Assembly (NCBI RefSeq): GCF_900105885.1
Contig: NZ_LT629780.1
Location: forward strand, 2,914,001-2,978,000
Length of the DNA: 64,000 nt
Direction of reading: 5' to 3'
DNA from: Pseudomonas guangdongensis
GTDB lineage: Bacteria; Pseudomonadota; Gammaproteobacteria; Pseudomonadales; Pseudomonadaceae
Shown: in pieces, positions 53,072 to 63,444 of the stretch
How positions within the stretch are numbered: the first letter of the stretch is position 1
Layout: each line of letters opens with the position of its first letter
Notes under the pieces: generated by a model
What the model saw: the letters and a program-made list of their open reading frames with translations, nothing else
Told to the model about the DNA's origin: nothing
The model's database searches: none
Program-made: the position numbers and the translations under genes

Positions 53072-53887
53072 TCACAGGGCACCCCAGCCATGCAACCAGA
53101 GCAGCACGGCGAACATCGGCACCGCCGCAGTCAGGCTGTCGATGCGGTCCAGCACGCCGCCGTGCCCGGGCAACAGATTGCTGCTGTCCTTGATCGCGGC
53201 CTGGCGCTTGAACATGCTTTCGGTCAGATCGCCGACCACCGAGATCGCCACCACCAGCGCCGCACCGAGCAGCGCCAGCAGCAGATCGCGCGCCGCCCAG
53301 TCGAAATACAGCCCGGCCAGCAGGGTCAGCAGCAGGCTGCTGGCCAGCCCTCCATAGAAGCCTTCCCAGCTCTTGCCGGGGCTCACCGCCACCGCCAGCT
53401 TGCGCCGGCCGAAGCGCTTGCCGCTGAAATAGGCGCCGATGTCGGCACCCCAGACCAGCAGCATCACCGCCATGATCAGGCTGTTGCCCTGCGGCCACTG
53501 CTTGAGCAGCAGCAGCCCCTGCCAGGCCGGCACGAGAATCAGCAGGCCGATCAGCATCCGCACCGCCGGCGTGCGCCAGAGACGGCTGCTGGACGGGTAG
53601 CCGAGCACCAGGCCGATCGCCGCCAGCCACCAGAGTACCGCCAGCGCCAGCACCGGGCCGGCCAGTTGCGGCAACCGGTAGAGCAGCAGGAGCAGACCGG
53701 CGACCAGTGCCGCATAGCCCAGGCGCTGCACCTGGGCCAAGCAACCGGCCAGACGCGCCCACTCCCAGGCGCCGACACAGATCACGGCGGCGATGAACAG
53801 GGCAAAACCGCCACCCTGCAACCAGAAGAAGCCGGCCAGCGCGACCGGCAACATGAACAGGGCGGTGATGATGCGCTGTTTCAGCAT
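53072..53887 (-). CDS. cdsA: Phosphatidate cytidylyltransferase
   Basis: Makes CDP-diacylglycerol, precursor of all phospholipids. 271 aa multi-spanning membrane protein; the C-terminal signature is visible as [20 protein letters not shown] and [14 protein letters not shown]. Overlaps uppS by 7 bp. Confidence 0.97.
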   Translation of the reverse strand: MLKQRIITALFMLPVALAGFFWLQGGGFALFIAAVICVGAWEWARLAGCLAQVQRLGYAALVAGLLLLLYRLPQLAGPVLALAVLWWLAAIGLVLGYPSSSRLWRTPAVRMLIGLLILVPAWQGLLLLKQWPQGNSLIMAVMLLVWGADIGAYFSGKRFGRRKLAVAVSPGKSWEGFYGGLASSLLLTLLAGLYFDWAARDLLLALLGAALVVAISVVGDLTESMFKRQAAIKDSSNLLPGHGGVLDRIDSLTAAVPMFAVLLWLHGWGAL

Positions 53888-54645
53888 GTGGGGTTTCGTC
53901 CTTCGGCGGCCACCTGCTCGCTGGTCTTGCCGAAACGGCGCTGACGCCGGGCAAAATCCGCCAGCGCGCTACGCATGGCCTCGTGCTTGAAATCCGGCCA
54001 GAACAGCGCGGAGAAATACAGCTCGGCATAGGCCATCTGCCAGAGCAGGAAATTGCTGATGCGCTGCTCGCCACCGGTACGGATGCACAGGTCGACCATT
54101 GGCTGATCGCCGGTGACCAGGCAGCGGCGCAGCAGATCGGGAGCGATGTCCTCGACCTGCAGATGGCCGGCCGCCACCTCACGCGCCAGGCGCTGGGCGG
54201 CCTGGGTGATGTCCCACTGCCCACCGTAATTGGCGGCCACCTGCAGCAACAGGCGCTCGCCGCCTGCCGTCAGATCCTCGGCTTCGGCCATCGCTGCCTG
54301 CAGCTCGGCGCTGAAGCGCGCCCGCTCGCCGATGATGCGCAGGCGGATGCCATTGTCTGCCAGCCTTTTCGCCTCGCGGCGCAGGGCGCGCAGAAAGAGC
54401 CCCATCAGCGCTCCGACCTCGTCGGCCGGACGCTGCCAGTTCTCGCTGGAGAAGGCGAACAGGGTCAGCACCTCGACCTCCGCCTCGGCGCACACCTCGA
54501 TCACCGCGCGCACGGCATCGACGCCGGCCTTGTGCCCGGCGACGCCGGGCAGGAAGCGCTGCTTCGCCCAACGGTTGTTGCCATCCATGATGATGGCGAC
54601 ATGGCGCGGCACCGCAGCAGAAACTGCTTGCATCGTCTTCTCCAT
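53881..54645 (-). CDS. uppS: Undecaprenyl diphosphate synthase
   Basis: Cis-prenyltransferase making the C55 carrier for peptidoglycan and O-antigen. 254 aa; [14 protein letters not shown] with the essential Asp, [11 protein letters not shown], and [19 protein letters not shown] chose ATG 54645; a GTG at 54654 is also in frame. Confidence 0.96.
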   Translation of the reverse strand: MEKTMQAVSAAVPRHVAIIMDGNNRWAKQRFLPGVAGHKAGVDAVRAVIEVCAEAEVEVLTLFAFSSENWQRPADEVGALMGLFLRALRREAKRLADNGIRLRIIGERARFSAELQAAMAEAEDLTAGGERLLLQVAANYGGQWDITQAAQRLAREVAAGHLQVEDIAPDLLRRCLVTGDQPMVDLCIRTGGEQRISNFLLWQMAYAELYFSALFWPDFKHEAMRSALADFARRQRRFGKTSEQVAAEGRNPTC

Positions 54646-54661
54646 GACAGTCACCCGGCCG

Positions 54662-55219
54662 TCAGACGGCCATCAGGTCGGCTTCCTTGGCCTCCAGGGC
54701 CTTTTCGACTTCGCCGACGGCCTTGTCGGTCAGCTTCTGCACCTCGTCGGCGGCACGACGCTCGTCGTCCTCGCTGATCTCCTTCTCCTTGACCAGGTCC
54801 TTGAGCTGGGCCAGCGCATCGCGACGGATGTTGCGGATCGCCACGCGAGCGTTCTCCGCCTCGGCGCGCGCCTGCTTGGTGTAGCCCTTGCGGGTTTCCT
54901 CGGTCAGCGCCGGCATCGGCACACGGATGGTGGTACCGGCGGTGGCCGGATTGAGACCGAGGTCGGAGGTTAGGATGGCCTTCTCGACGGCCTGGATCAT
55001 GCTCTTGTCGAACACGGTCAGGGCCAGGGTGCGCGAGTCTTCGGCGATCACGTTGGCCACCTGGCGCAGCGGCGTGTCGGAGCCGTAGTAGGACACCATA
55101 ACGCTGTCCAGAATGCTCGGATGGGCACGCCCGGTACGGATCTTGGCGAAGGCGTGAGCCAGCGACTCCAGCGACTTGTTCATGCGCTCCTGCGCGTCTT
55201 TCTTGATCTCGTTGATCAT
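54662..55219 (-). CDS. frr: Ribosome recycling factor
   Basis: Splits post-termination ribosomes with EF-G. 185 aa, the normal length, starting [13 protein letters not shown] with GGAGG 7 nt upstream, and containing [13 protein letters not shown] and [13 protein letters not shown]. Follows pyrH with only 2 bp between them. Confidence 0.98.
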   Translation of the reverse strand: MINEIKKDAQERMNKSLESLAHAFAKIRTGRAHPSILDSVMVSYYGSDTPLRQVANVIAEDSRTLALTVFDKSMIQAVEKAILTSDLGLNPATAGTTIRVPMPALTEETRKGYTKQARAEAENARVAIRNIRRDALAQLKDLVKEKEISEDDERRAADEVQKLTDKAVGEVEKALEAKEADLMAV

Positions 55220-55221
55220 TC

Positions 55222-55956
55222 TCAACCCTCCTCGACCAGGGTGCCTTCGGCGCCCCCGACAACAATGTTAAGCAAGGCTCCGGGCTTGTTCATATTGAAC
55301 ACCCGCAGCGGCATCTTGTGATCGCGGCACAGGCAGATGGCCGTCAGGTCCATCACCCCCAGCTTGCGATCCAGGACCTCGTCGTAGGTCAGACGCTCGA
55401 ATTTCTCGGCATCGGGATCCTTGAACGGGTCGGCAGTGTACACACCATCGACCTTGGTGGCCTTGAGCACCAGATCGGCATTGATCTCGATGCCGCGCAG
55501 GCAGGCCGCCGAGTCGGTGGTGAAGAACGGATTGCCGGTACCGGCGGAGAAGATCACCACCTCGCCGCTCTGCAGGTGGCGTACCGCCTTGCGGCGGTCG
55601 TAGTGGTCGGTGACGCCGACCATGGAAATCGCCGACATCACCAGCGCTGGAATGTTCGAACGCTCCAGGGCGTCGCGCATGGCCAGCGAGTTCATCACCG
55701 TGGCCAGCATGCCCATGTGATCGCCGGTGACACGATCCATGCCCGCCGCGCTCAGCGCCGCACCGCGGAACAGGTTGCCGCCGCCGATCACCAGACCGAC
55801 CTGCACGCCGATCCCCACCAGCTGGCCGATTTCCAGGGCTATGCGGTCGAGCACCTTGGGATCGATGCCGAACTCCTCGCTGCCCATCAGCGCTTCACCG
55901 CTGAGCTTGAGCAGAATACGTTTGTAGCGGGGTTGGCGACCACTCAGCTGGGCCAT
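55222..55956 (-). CDS. pyrH: Uridylate kinase
   Basis: UMP kinase of the bacterial hexameric type, feeding the CTP and UTP pool. 244 aa; [26 protein letters not shown] and [15 protein letters not shown] are the family motifs. AGGAGATCTGT precedes the ATG at 55956. Preceded by the tsf terminator, so it likely begins a new transcript with frr. Confidence 0.98.
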   Translation of the reverse strand: MAQLSGRQPRYKRILLKLSGEALMGSEEFGIDPKVLDRIALEIGQLVGIGVQVGLVIGGGNLFRGAALSAAGMDRVTGDHMGMLATVMNSLAMRDALERSNIPALVMSAISMVGVTDHYDRRKAVRHLQSGEVVIFSAGTGNPFFTTDSAACLRGIEINADLVLKATKVDGVYTADPFKDPDAEKFERLTYDEVLDRKLGVMDLTAICLCRDHKMPLRVFNMNKPGALLNIVVGGAEGTLVEEG

Positions 55957-56096
55957 ACAGATCTCCTGCGGCGTAGGATTTGCGGAAAGACCGGTGCACT
56001 GCCTGCGACCGGCGCGGATTGGACCACGGCGGATCGCTCGCGTATGCACGGGCGGCAAAAAATATCCGGCGACAAGCCGGCGTGCGGCTTTCAAAG

Positions 56097-56128
56097 AAAA
56101 GGCTGCACGCGCGAGCGGGCAGCCTTTT
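56097..56128 (-). terminator. Intrinsic terminator of the rpsB-tsf operon
   Basis: Minus strand AAAAGGCTGC, a 12-nt loop and GCAGCCTTTT followed by CTTTG. It starts 21 bp after the tsf stop. Confidence 0.85.
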
Positions 56129-56148
56129 GGCGATGGCGTCAGACCATC

Positions 56149-57018
56149 TTACTGCTTGCTGGCAGCCACCTGAGCAGCCACTTCGGCAGCGAAGTCGACT
56201 TCGGCCTTCTCGATGCCCTCGCCCACTTCGTAACGCACGAAGGAGACGATCTCGGCACCGGCTTTCTTGGCCAGTTCACCGACCTTGACTTCCGGATCCT
56301 TGACGAACGCCTGCTCGACCAGGCTGGCTTCGGCGAGGAACTTGGCGATACGGCCCTTGACCATGTTCTCGACGATGTTTTCCGGCTTGCCGGCGATCTT
56401 GTCAGCGTTCAGCGCCAGGAAGATTTCCTTTTCCTTGGCGATGGCTTCCTCGGACACCTCGGCAGCGCTCAGGAACTGCGGGTTGCTGGCAGCCACGTGC
56501 ATGGCGATGTCCTTGGCCAGCTCGGCGTTGCCGCCTTTCAGGTTGACCAGCACGCCGATGCGGTGACCGTGCAGGTAGGCGCCGACCACATCGCCCTCGA
56601 CGCGGGTCAGGCGACGGATGTTGACGTTCTCGCCGCACTTGGCGACCAGCGCTTCACGAGCGGATTCGCGGGAGGCGACCAGCGGAGCGGCGTCGGTCAG
56701 GCCGTTGGCGAAGGCTTCTTCCAGGCTGTCGGCGACGAAGCCCTTGAAGTCGTCCTGCAGGGCCAGGAAGTCGGTCTGCGAGTTGACTTCGATGATCACG
56801 GCCGCCTTGTTATCGGCGGAGACCTTGACGGCGATGGAGCCTTCGGCGGCGATGTTGCCGGCCTTCTTGGCGGCCTTGATGGCACCGGAAGCGCGCATGT
56901 CGTCGATGGCCTTCTCGATGTCGCCTTCGGCGGCGACCAGGGCCTTCTTGCACTCCATCATGCCTTGACCGGTGCGCTCGCGCAGTTCTTTCACCAGGGC
57001 TGCAGTAATCTCTGCCAT
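56149..57018 (-). CDS. tsf: Elongation factor Ts
   Basis: Guanine nucleotide exchange factor for EF-Tu. 289 aa, starting MAEITAALVKELRERTGQGM, with VNSQTDFLAL and the TDF motif that contacts EF-Tu, and the C-terminal VRYEVGEGIEK signature. Follows rpsB after a 129-bp gap containing an attenuator-like hairpin. Confidence 0.98.
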   Translation of the reverse strand: MAEITAALVKELRERTGQGMMECKKALVAAEGDIEKAIDDMRASGAIKAAKKAGNIAAEGSIAVKVSADNKAAVIIEVNSQTDFLALQDDFKGFVADSLEEAFANGLTDAAPLVASRESAREALVAKCGENVNIRRLTRVEGDVVGAYLHGHRIGVLVNLKGGNAELAKDIAMHVAASNPQFLSAAEVSEEAIAKEKEIFLALNADKIAGKPENIVENMVKGRIAKFLAEASLVEQAFVKDPEVKVGELAKKAGAEIVSFVRYEVGEGIEKAEVDFAAEVAAQVAASKQ

Positions 57019-57089
57019 GTTCGCAATCCTCTTGGACAGGTTTTCAACCATTCCACCCGCTGTCGCGGGCATTCGATTCTTGAAGTGGC

Positions 57090-57112
57090 AAAAAGGGGGC
57101 CTAGCCCCCTTT
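57090..57112 (-). terminator. Terminator-like hairpin between rpsB and tsf
   Basis: Nine-bp perfect stem AAAGGGGGC / GCCCCCTTT with a 3-nt loop, extended by TT on the minus strand. Located between co-transcribed genes, it probably allows partial read-through and sets the rpsB:tsf ratio. Confidence 0.7.
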
Positions 57113-57147
57113 CTGCGCAGCGGTGTGACGCTTGGCGCGCCCGACGC

Positions 57148-57882
57148 TTAGCCTTCGGCGGCTTCGGAGGAAGCCTGCTCGATGAACTCTTCGCCGCCGG
57201 CGTTGGCCTTGCCGCGCAGCACGGCGTCAGCCATGGCGCCCAGGTAGAGCTGTACGGCGCGGATGGCGTCGTCGTTACCCGGGATGATGTAGTCCACGCC
57301 TTCCGGGCTGCTGTTGGTATCGACAACGCCGATGACCGGAATGCCCAGCTTGTTGGCTTCGGCGATGGCGATGCGCTCGTGGTCGACGTCGATTACGAAC
57401 AGCGCGTCCGGCAGGCCGCCCATCTCCTTGATACCACCGAGGCTGCGCTCCAGCTTCTCGAGGTCGCGCGAACGCATCAGGGCTTCTTTCTTGGTCAGCT
57501 TGTCGAAGGTGCCGTCCTGCGCCTGGACTTCCAGGTCGCGCAGACGCTTGATCGAAGCGCGGATGGTCTTGTAGTTGGTCAGCATGCCGCCGAGCCAGCG
57601 GTGATCGACGAACGGCATGCCGGCGCGGGCAGCCTCTTCGCGAACGATCTTGCCGGCGGAGCGCTTGGTGCCAACGAACAGGATCTTGTTCTTGCCGGCA
57701 GCCAGTTTCTCAACGAAGGACAGCGCCTCGTTGAACATCGGCAGGGTCTTTTCGAGGTTGATGATGTGGATCTTGTTGCGCGCGCCGAAGATGTACTTGC
57801 CCATCTTCGGGTTCCAGTAACGGGTCTGGTGACCGAAGTGGCAGCCGGCTTTCAGCATATCGCGCATGTTGACTTGGGACAT
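57148..57882 (-). CDS. rpsB: 30S ribosomal protein S2
   Basis: Essential small-subunit protein, 244 aa. Starts [20 protein letters not shown] and contains [20 protein letters not shown] and [21 protein letters not shown] long leader (about 125 nt) from the predicted promoter may carry the known S2 autoregulatory structure. Confidence 0.98.
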   Translation of the reverse strand: MSQVNMRDMLKAGCHFGHQTRYWNPKMGKYIFGARNKIHIINLEKTLPMFNEALSFVEKLAAGKNKILFVGTKRSAGKIVREEAARAGMPFVDHRWLGGMLTNYKTIRASIKRLRDLEVQAQDGTFDKLTKKEALMRSRDLEKLERSLGGIKEMGGLPDALFVIDVDHERIAIAEANKLGIPVIGVVDTNSSPEGVDYIIPGNDDAIRAVQLYLGAMADAVLRGKANAGGEEFIEQASSEAAEG

Positions 57883-58013
57883 TTCTATTCCTCGATAAGT
57901 CGGGTTGAGCCTCCACGCACCCCAAAGTCCAACCCTTGCGGGCACCCAGGACAGTGTGTCGGTGCGTGTGTGGTTTCGATGGCTTGACGGGACCACCCCG
58001 AAAAGCGCGGCGC

Positions 58014-58042
58014 TTTATACCATATCCGCTCCCCCTGCGGAA
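58014..58042 (-). promoter_or_regulatory. rpsB promoter
   Basis: Minus strand TTCCGC (58042-58037), 17-bp spacer, TATAAA (58019-58014). It leaves a leader of about 125 nt before rpsB in the 263-bp divergent region with map. Confidence 0.6.
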
Positions 58043-58145
58043 CCCGTCGCGCACGCCGCGGCGCTGTGGCCGGCCTGCCCGCGTCTGTTAGAATCGCGCC
58101 TTTCCCCGACAACGGCGCCGCGCCTCGGCGCCCGAGAGAGAGCTG

Positions 58146-58928
58146 ATGACCGTTTCCATCAAGAGCCCCCAGGACATCGAGAAAATGCGCATCGCCGGCC
58201 GCCTGGCCGCCGAGGTGCTGGAGATGATCGAGCCGCACGTCAAGGCCGGCGTCACCACCGAGGAACTGAACCGCATCTGCCACGACTACATCGTCGACGT
58301 GCAGAAGGCGATCCCGGCTCCGCTCAACTACAAGGGCTTCCCCAAGTCGATCTGCACCTCGATCAACCACGTGGTCTGCCACGGCATCCCCAACGACAAG
58401 CCGCTCAAGGATGGCGACATCCTCAACATCGACATCACCGTGATCAAGGACGGCTACTTCGGCGACACCAGCAAGATGTTCCTGATCGGCAAGGTGCCGG
58501 AGTGGGCCGAGCGCCTCTGCCAGGTCACCCAGGAGTGCCTGTACAAGGGCATCTCGGTGGTGCGTCCCGGCGCGCGCCTGGGCGACATCGGCGAGATCAT
58601 CCAGAAGCACGCGGAGAAGCACGGTTTCTCGGTGGTGCGCGAATACTGCGGCCATGGCATCGGCACCGTGTTCCACGAGGAGCCGCAGGTGGTCCACTAC
58701 GGCCGCGCCGGCACCGGCCTGGAGCTCAAGGCCGGCATGACCTTCACCATCGAGCCGATGATCAACCAGGGCCGCTTCGAGACCCGCCTGCTCGGCGACG
58801 GCTGGACCGCGATCACCAAGGATCGCAAGCTCTCCGCCCAGTACGAGCACACCATCCTGGTGACCGAGGACGGCTACGAGATCCTCACCCTGCGCAGCGA
58901 CGACACCATCGCCCACCGCGCCCCCTGA
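58146..58928 (+). CDS. map: Methionine aminopeptidase type I
   Basis: Removes initiator Met. 260 aa with the metal ligands in [20 protein letters not shown], the His in [18 protein letters not shown], Glu in [11 protein letters not shown] and a final Glu near [21 protein letters not shown] provides the ribosome site. Divergent from rpsB. Confidence 0.98.
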   Translation: MTVSIKSPQDIEKMRIAGRLAAEVLEMIEPHVKAGVTTEELNRICHDYIVDVQKAIPAPLNYKGFPKSICTSINHVVCHGIPNDKPLKDGDILNIDITVIKDGYFGDTSKMFLIGKVPEWAERLCQVTQECLYKGISVVRPGARLGDIGEIIQKHAEKHGFSVVREYCGHGIGTVFHEEPQVVHYGRAGTGLELKAGMTFTIEPMINQGRFETRLLGDGWTAITKDRKLSAQYEHTILVTEDGYEILTLRSDDTIAHRAP

Positions 58929-58951
58929 GTCGCCCATCGACGGAGAAGCCC

Positions 58952-61663
58952 ATGCCGACGCCGCACGCCGATCAAGAGCTGTTCGACCGCGGCCAGTTCC
59001 AGGCCGAACTGGCCCTCAAGAGCAGCCCCATCGCCGCCTTCAAGAAGGCCATCCGCAAGGCCGGCGAGGTCCTCGACGGGCGCTTCTCCGCCGATTGCGA
59101 TATTCGCGCGCTGATCCACGCCCGCGCCTGGTTCGTCGACCAGATCCTCGGCCAGGCCTGGGCGCGCTTCGACTGGGGCGACGCCGCGGACATCGCCCTG
59201 GTCGCGGTCGGCGGTTACGGCCGCGGCGAGCTGCACCCGCACTCGGACATCGACATCCTGCTGCTGCTCGACGGTGCCGACCACGAGCGCCTGCGCGAGC
59301 CGATCGAGGGCTTCCTCACCCTGCTGTGGGACATCGGCCTGGAAATCGGCCAGAGCGTGCGCTCGGTGGAGGAATGCGCCAGCGAGGCGCGTGCCGACCT
59401 GACGGTGATCACCAACCTGATGGAAAGCCGCACCATCGCCGGCCCCGACAGCCTGCGCCAGCGCATGCGCGAGGCCACCGGCACCGCACAGATGTGGCCG
59501 GCGCGCGAGTTCTTCCTCGCCAAGCGCGCCGAGCAGCGCGCCCGCCACGCCAAGTACAACGACACCGAGTACAACCTCGAACCCAACGTCAAGGGCTCGC
59601 CGGGCGGGCTGCGCGACCTGCAGAACATCCTCTGGGTCGCCTGCCGCCAGTACGGCACCCTGACCCTCGACACCCTGGTCAGCAGCGGCCTGCTCAGCGA
59701 CAGCGAGCTGAACCTGCTGCAATCCTCCCAGGCCTTCCTCTGGCGGGTGCGCTATGCGCTGCACATGGTCGCCGGGCGCGCCGAGGATCGCCTGCTGTTC
59801 GATCACCAGCGGCGCCTGGCCGGCCTGCTCGGCTACGAGGCGAGCGACAGCAAGCTGGCGGTCGAGCGCTTCATGCAGAAGTACTACCGGGTGGTGATGG
59901 CGATCTCCGAACTGAGCGACCTGGTCAACCAGAACCTCGAAGAGCTGCTGCTGGAGAAGGGCGACGCCGGCCCGACCCTGCGCCTCAACGCGCGCTTCCA
60001 GGTGCGCGACGGCTTCATCGAGGTGACCAGCCCCAGCGTGTTCAAGCGCACCCCCAGCGCGATCCTCGAAGTCTTCGTGCTGATGGCCCAGCACCCGGAA
60101 ATCCGCGGCGTGCGCGCCGAAACCATCCGCCTGCTACGCGACCATCGCCACCTGATCGACGAGGAGTACCGCCGCGACATCCGCAACACCAGCCTGTTCG
60201 TCGAGCTGTTCAAGTCCTACAAGGGCATCCACCGCAACCTGCGGCGAATGAACCGCTACGGCATCCTCGGCCGCTACGTGCCGGAGTTCGGCCACATCAT
60301 CGGCCAGATGCAGCACGACCTGTTCCACATCTATACGGTCGACGCGCACACCCTCAACCTGATCAAGCACCTGCGCAAGCTCGACCGCCCGGAGCTGGCC
60401 GAGAAGTTTCCGCTGGCCAGCGAACTGATGGCCAAGCTGCCCAAACCCGAGCTGGTGTACTTCGCCGGCCTGTTCCACGACATCGCCAAGGGCCGCGGCG
60501 GCGACCACTCCGAGCTGGGCGCGGTAGACGCCCTGGCCTTCTGCGCCCGCCACCACCTGCCGCCGTGGGACAGCCGGCTGATCGCCTGGCTGGTGCAGAA
60601 TCACCTGGTGATGTCCACCACCGCGCAGCGCAAGGACCTCTCCGACCCCCAGGTGATCCACGACTTCGCCCGCACCGTCGGCGACCAGACACACCTCGAC
60701 TACCTCTACGTGCTGACCGTGGCCGACATCAACGCCACCAATCCGAACCTGTGGAACTCCTGGCGCGCCTCGCTGCTGCGCCAGCTCTACGCCGAGACCA
60801 AGCGCGCCCTGCGCCGCGGCCTGGAGAACCCGGTGGACCGCGAGGAGCTGATCCGCGAGCACCAGCACGCCGCCCTCGACCGCCTGCGCCAGCGCGGCAC
60901 GGTGGACCCGGACGCGGTCGAGCAGCTATGGAGCCAGCTCGGCGACGACTACTTCCTGCGCCATTCGGTCGAGGACATCGCCTGGCATGCCGAGGCGATC
61001 CTCCAGCACCCGCAGGACGGCGCGCCGCTGGTGCTGATCAAGGAAACCACCCAGCGCGAGTTCGAGGGCGGCACGCAGATCTTCATCTACGCCCCCGACC
61101 AGCACGACTTCTTCGCCGTCACCGTGGCGGCCATGGACCAGCTCAACCTGAGCATCCAGGACGCCCGCATCCTCACCTCGACCAGCCAGTTCACCCTCGA
61201 CACCTACGTGGTACTGGACGTCGACGGCGGCTCGATCGGCGACGATCCCGAGCGTATCGAGGAAATCCGCCAGGGCCTGATCGACGCCCTGAAGAACCCC
61301 GAGGACTACCGCACCATCATCCAGCGCCGGGTGCCGCGCCAGCTCAAGAGCTTCGCCTTCGCCCCGCAGGTGACCATCCACACCGACGCCCTGCGCCCGC
61401 TCAGCGTCATCGAGGTGATCGCCCCGGACCGCCCGGGCCTGCTGGCGCGCATCGGGCAGATCTTCCTCGACTTCGACCTGTCGGTGCAGAACGCCAAGAT
61501 CGTCACCCTCGGCGAGCGCGTCGAGGACGTGTTCTTCGTCACCGACGCCCACAGCCAGCCGCTGGCCGACCCCGAGCTCTGCGCCCGCCTGCAGGACTCC
61601 ATCGTCCGCCAGCTTTCCGACTCCACCGACAGCCTCGCCACACCGTCGCGCATCCGCTTCTGA
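58952..61663 (+). CDS. glnD: Bifunctional PII uridylyltransferase/uridylyl-removing enzyme
   Basis: Senses glutamine and uridylylates or deuridylylates PII proteins to control nitrogen metabolism. 903 aa: nucleotidyltransferase domain ([20 protein letters not shown]), HD domain ([18 protein letters not shown]) and two C-terminal ACT domains (the second beginning [17 protein letters not shown]). The ATG at 58952 follows GGAGAAGCCC. It is 23 bp after map. Confidence 0.97.
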   Translation: MPTPHADQELFDRGQFQAELALKSSPIAAFKKAIRKAGEVLDGRFSADCDIRALIHARAWFVDQILGQAWARFDWGDAADIALVAVGGYGRGELHPHSDIDILLLLDGADHERLREPIEGFLTLLWDIGLEIGQSVRSVEECASEARADLTVITNLMESRTIAGPDSLRQRMREATGTAQMWPAREFFLAKRAEQRARHAKYNDTEYNLEPNVKGSPGGLRDLQNILWVACRQYGTLTLDTLVSSGLLSDSELNLLQSSQAFLWRVRYALHMVAGRAEDRLLFDHQRRLAGLLGYEASDSKLAVERFMQKYYRVVMAISELSDLVNQNLEELLLEKGDAGPTLRLNARFQVRDGFIEVTSPSVFKRTPSAILEVFVLMAQHPEIRGVRAETIRLLRDHRHLIDEEYRRDIRNTSLFVELFKSYKGIHRNLRRMNRYGILGRYVPEFGHIIGQMQHDLFHIYTVDAHTLNLIKHLRKLDRPELAEKFPLASELMAKLPKPELVYFAGLFHDIAKGRGGDHSELGAVDALAFCARHHLPPWDSRLIAWLVQNHLVMSTTAQRKDLSDPQVIHDFARTVGDQTHLDYLYVLTVADINATNPNLWNSWRASLLRQLYAETKRALRRGLENPVDREELIREHQHAALDRLRQRGTVDPDAVEQLWSQLGDDYFLRHSVEDIAWHAEAILQHPQDGAPLVLIKETTQREFEGGTQIFIYAPDQHDFFAVTVAAMDQLNLSIQDARILTSTSQFTLDTYVVLDVDGGSIGDDPERIEEIRQGLIDALKNPEDYRTIIQRRVPRQLKSFAFAPQVTIHTDALRPLSVIEVIAPDRPGLLARIGQIFLDFDLSVQNAKIVTLGERVEDVFFVTDAHSQPLADPELCARLQDSIVRQLSDSTDSLATPSRIRF

Positions 61664-61676
61664 ACAGGAACCCCAG

Positions 61677-62879
61677 ATGAACCGAGCCCTCGACCTCCTG
61701 CAGCCCTATCCGTTCGAAAAGCTGCGCGTACTGCTGGCCGGCGCCCAGCCGCCGGCGGACAAGAAGCCGATCGCCCTGTCCATCGGTGAGCCCAAGCACC
61801 GCTCGCCGAGCTTCGTCGCCGAGGCGCTGGCCGGCAATCTCGACCAGCTCGCCACCTACCCGACCACCCTCGGCCTGCCGGCGCTGCGCGAGTCCATCGC
61901 CACCTGGTGCGAGCGGCGCTTCGGCGTACCGGCCGGCTGGCTGGACCCGGCCAGGCACGTGCTGCCGGTCAACGGCACCCGCGAAGCGCTGTTCGCCTTC
62001 ACCCAGGCCGTGGTCAACCGCGAGCCGGAGGCCCTGGTGGTCAGCCCCAACCCGTTCTACCAGATCTACGAAGGCGCCACCCTGCTGGCCGGCGCCCAGC
62101 CGCACTACCTGCCGTGCCTGGAAGACAACGGCTTCAATCCCGACTTCGACGCCGTGCCGGCCGAAGTCTGGCAGCGCTGCCAGATCCTGTTCATCTGCTC
62201 GCCGGGCAACCCCACAGGCGCGCTGGTGCCGATGGACACCCTGAAGCGACTGATCGCCCTGGCCGACGAGCACGACTTCGTGATCGCCGCCGACGAGTGC
62301 TACAGCGAGCTGTATTTCGACGAACAGAGCCCGCCGCCCGGTCTGCTCAGCGCCTGCGCCGAGCTGGGCCGCAGCGACTTTGCGCGCTGCGTGGTGTTCC
62401 ACAGCCTGTCCAAGCGCTCCAACCTGCCGGGCCTGCGCTCGGGCTTCGTCGCCGGCGACGCCGAAATCCTCAAGCCGTTCCTGCTCTATCGCACCTACCA
62501 CGGCTGCGCCATGCCGGTGCAGACCCAGCTGGCCAGCATCGCCGCCTGGAACGACGAGGTGCATGTGCGCGCCAACCGCGTGCTGTATCGCGAGAAATTC
62601 GAGGCGGTGCTGGAAGTACTCGGCGGCGTGCTCGACGTGCAGCGCCCGGACGGCGGCTTCTACCTGTGGGCGAAGACCCCGCTGGACGATGCCACCTTTA
62701 CCCGCGAGCTGTTCGAGCGCGAGCACGTCACCGTGGTGCCCGGCTCCTACCTGTCCCGCGAGGTCGACGGCGTCAACCCCGGCGCGGGCCGCGTGCGCAT
62801 GGCCCTGGTGGCGCCGCTGACCGAGTGCGTCGAGGCCGCCCGGCGCATCCGCCATTACCTGGAGAACCGCCAGCCATGA
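61677..62879 (+). CDS. dapC: Succinyldiaminopimelate transaminase
   Basis: PLP-dependent aminotransferase of the lysine/DAP pathway. 400 aa with NPTGALVPMDTLKRL, AADECYSELYFDE, and the PLP lysine in HSLSKRSNLPGLRSGF. Placed two genes upstream of dapD, the same pathway, which supports dapC over other class I aminotransferases. Its TGA overlaps the next ATG. Confidence 0.94.
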   Translation: MNRALDLLQPYPFEKLRVLLAGAQPPADKKPIALSIGEPKHRSPSFVAEALAGNLDQLATYPTTLGLPALRESIATWCERRFGVPAGWLDPARHVLPVNGTREALFAFTQAVVNREPEALVVSPNPFYQIYEGATLLAGAQPHYLPCLEDNGFNPDFDAVPAEVWQRCQILFICSPGNPTGALVPMDTLKRLIALADEHDFVIAADECYSELYFDEQSPPPGLLSACAELGRSDFARCVVFHSLSKRSNLPGLRSGFVAGDAEILKPFLLYRTYHGCAMPVQTQLASIAAWNDEVHVRANRVLYREKFEAVLEVLGGVLDVQRPDGGFYLWAKTPLDDATFTRELFEREHVTVVPGSYLSREVDGVNPGAGRVRMALVAPLTECVEAARRIRHYLENRQP

Positions 62880-63046
62880 TGGACAACCCGCTCAACGTGA
62901 TGACCGCGCTGATCGCCCTCGGCATGCTGCTGCTCGGCGTCGGCTACACCACCCGCGACAGCGACATCGGCGTGGGCATGCTGGCCCTCGGTGTGCTGGT
63001 GATGCTCTCCTCGCTGTTCTACCGCCTGTACCTGGCCTTCGCCTGA
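62876..63046 (+). CDS. 56-aa two-helix membrane protein
   Basis: Starts ATG 62876, overlapping the dapC stop (ATGATGG), so its translation is coupled. It encodes two hydrophobic helices (VMTALIALGMLLLGVGY and VGMLALGVLVMLSSLFY) joined by the hydrophilic TTRDSDIG turn. No known family recognised. Position between dapC and the ArsC-like gene suggests co-expression with lysine genes but not a defined role. Confidence 0.75.
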   Translation: MMDNPLNVMTALIALGMLLLGVGYTTRDSDIGVGMLALGVLVMLSSLFYRLYLAFA

Positions 63047-63057
63047 GGGAGCCCGCC

Positions 63058-63408
63058 ATGAGCGAACACTGCCTTTATGGCATCAAAGCGTGCGACACCA
63101 TGAAGAAGGCCCGCAGCTGGCTCGACGAGCACGGCGTGGCCTACCGCTTCCACGACTACAAGACGGCCGGCATCGACCGCGCCCGTCTGGAAAAATGGTG
63201 CGACGAACACGGCTGGGACAAGGTCCTCAACCGTGCCGGCACCACCTTCCGCAAGCTCGCCGAGGAGCAGAAGGCCGATCTCGACCAGACCCGCGCCATC
63301 GAGCTGATGCTCGCGCAGCCGTCGATGATCAAGCGCCCGGTGCTCGACCTCGGCAGCCGCACCCTGCTCGGCTTCAAGCCGGAACTCTACGCCGCCGCGC
63401 TCCCCTGA
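63058..63408 (+). CDS. ArsC/Spx/YffB-like reductase-fold protein
   Basis: A 116-aa thioredoxin-fold protein of the ArsC/Spx group: LYGIKACDTMKKARSWLDEHGV holds a single N-terminal Cys (CDT) rather than a CxxC pair, and the C-terminal KRPVLDLGSRTLLGFKPELY is typical of the YffB/ArsC-like branch found next to dapD. True arsenate reductase activity is doubtful. Confidence 0.9.
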   Translation: MSEHCLYGIKACDTMKKARSWLDEHGVAYRFHDYKTAGIDRARLEKWCDEHGWDKVLNRAGTTFRKLAEEQKADLDQTRAIELMLAQPSMIKRPVLDLGSRTLLGFKPELYAAALP

Positions 63409-63444
63409 GCCGGCCGCCGCCACCCTCGAAAGGAACCACCCCGC

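Noticed and set aside
51870..54224. 784-codon frame suggesting a cdsA/uppS-dxr fusion
   Set aside because: Frame remains open through cdsA by composition only; cdsA and dxr are each complete with their own starts.
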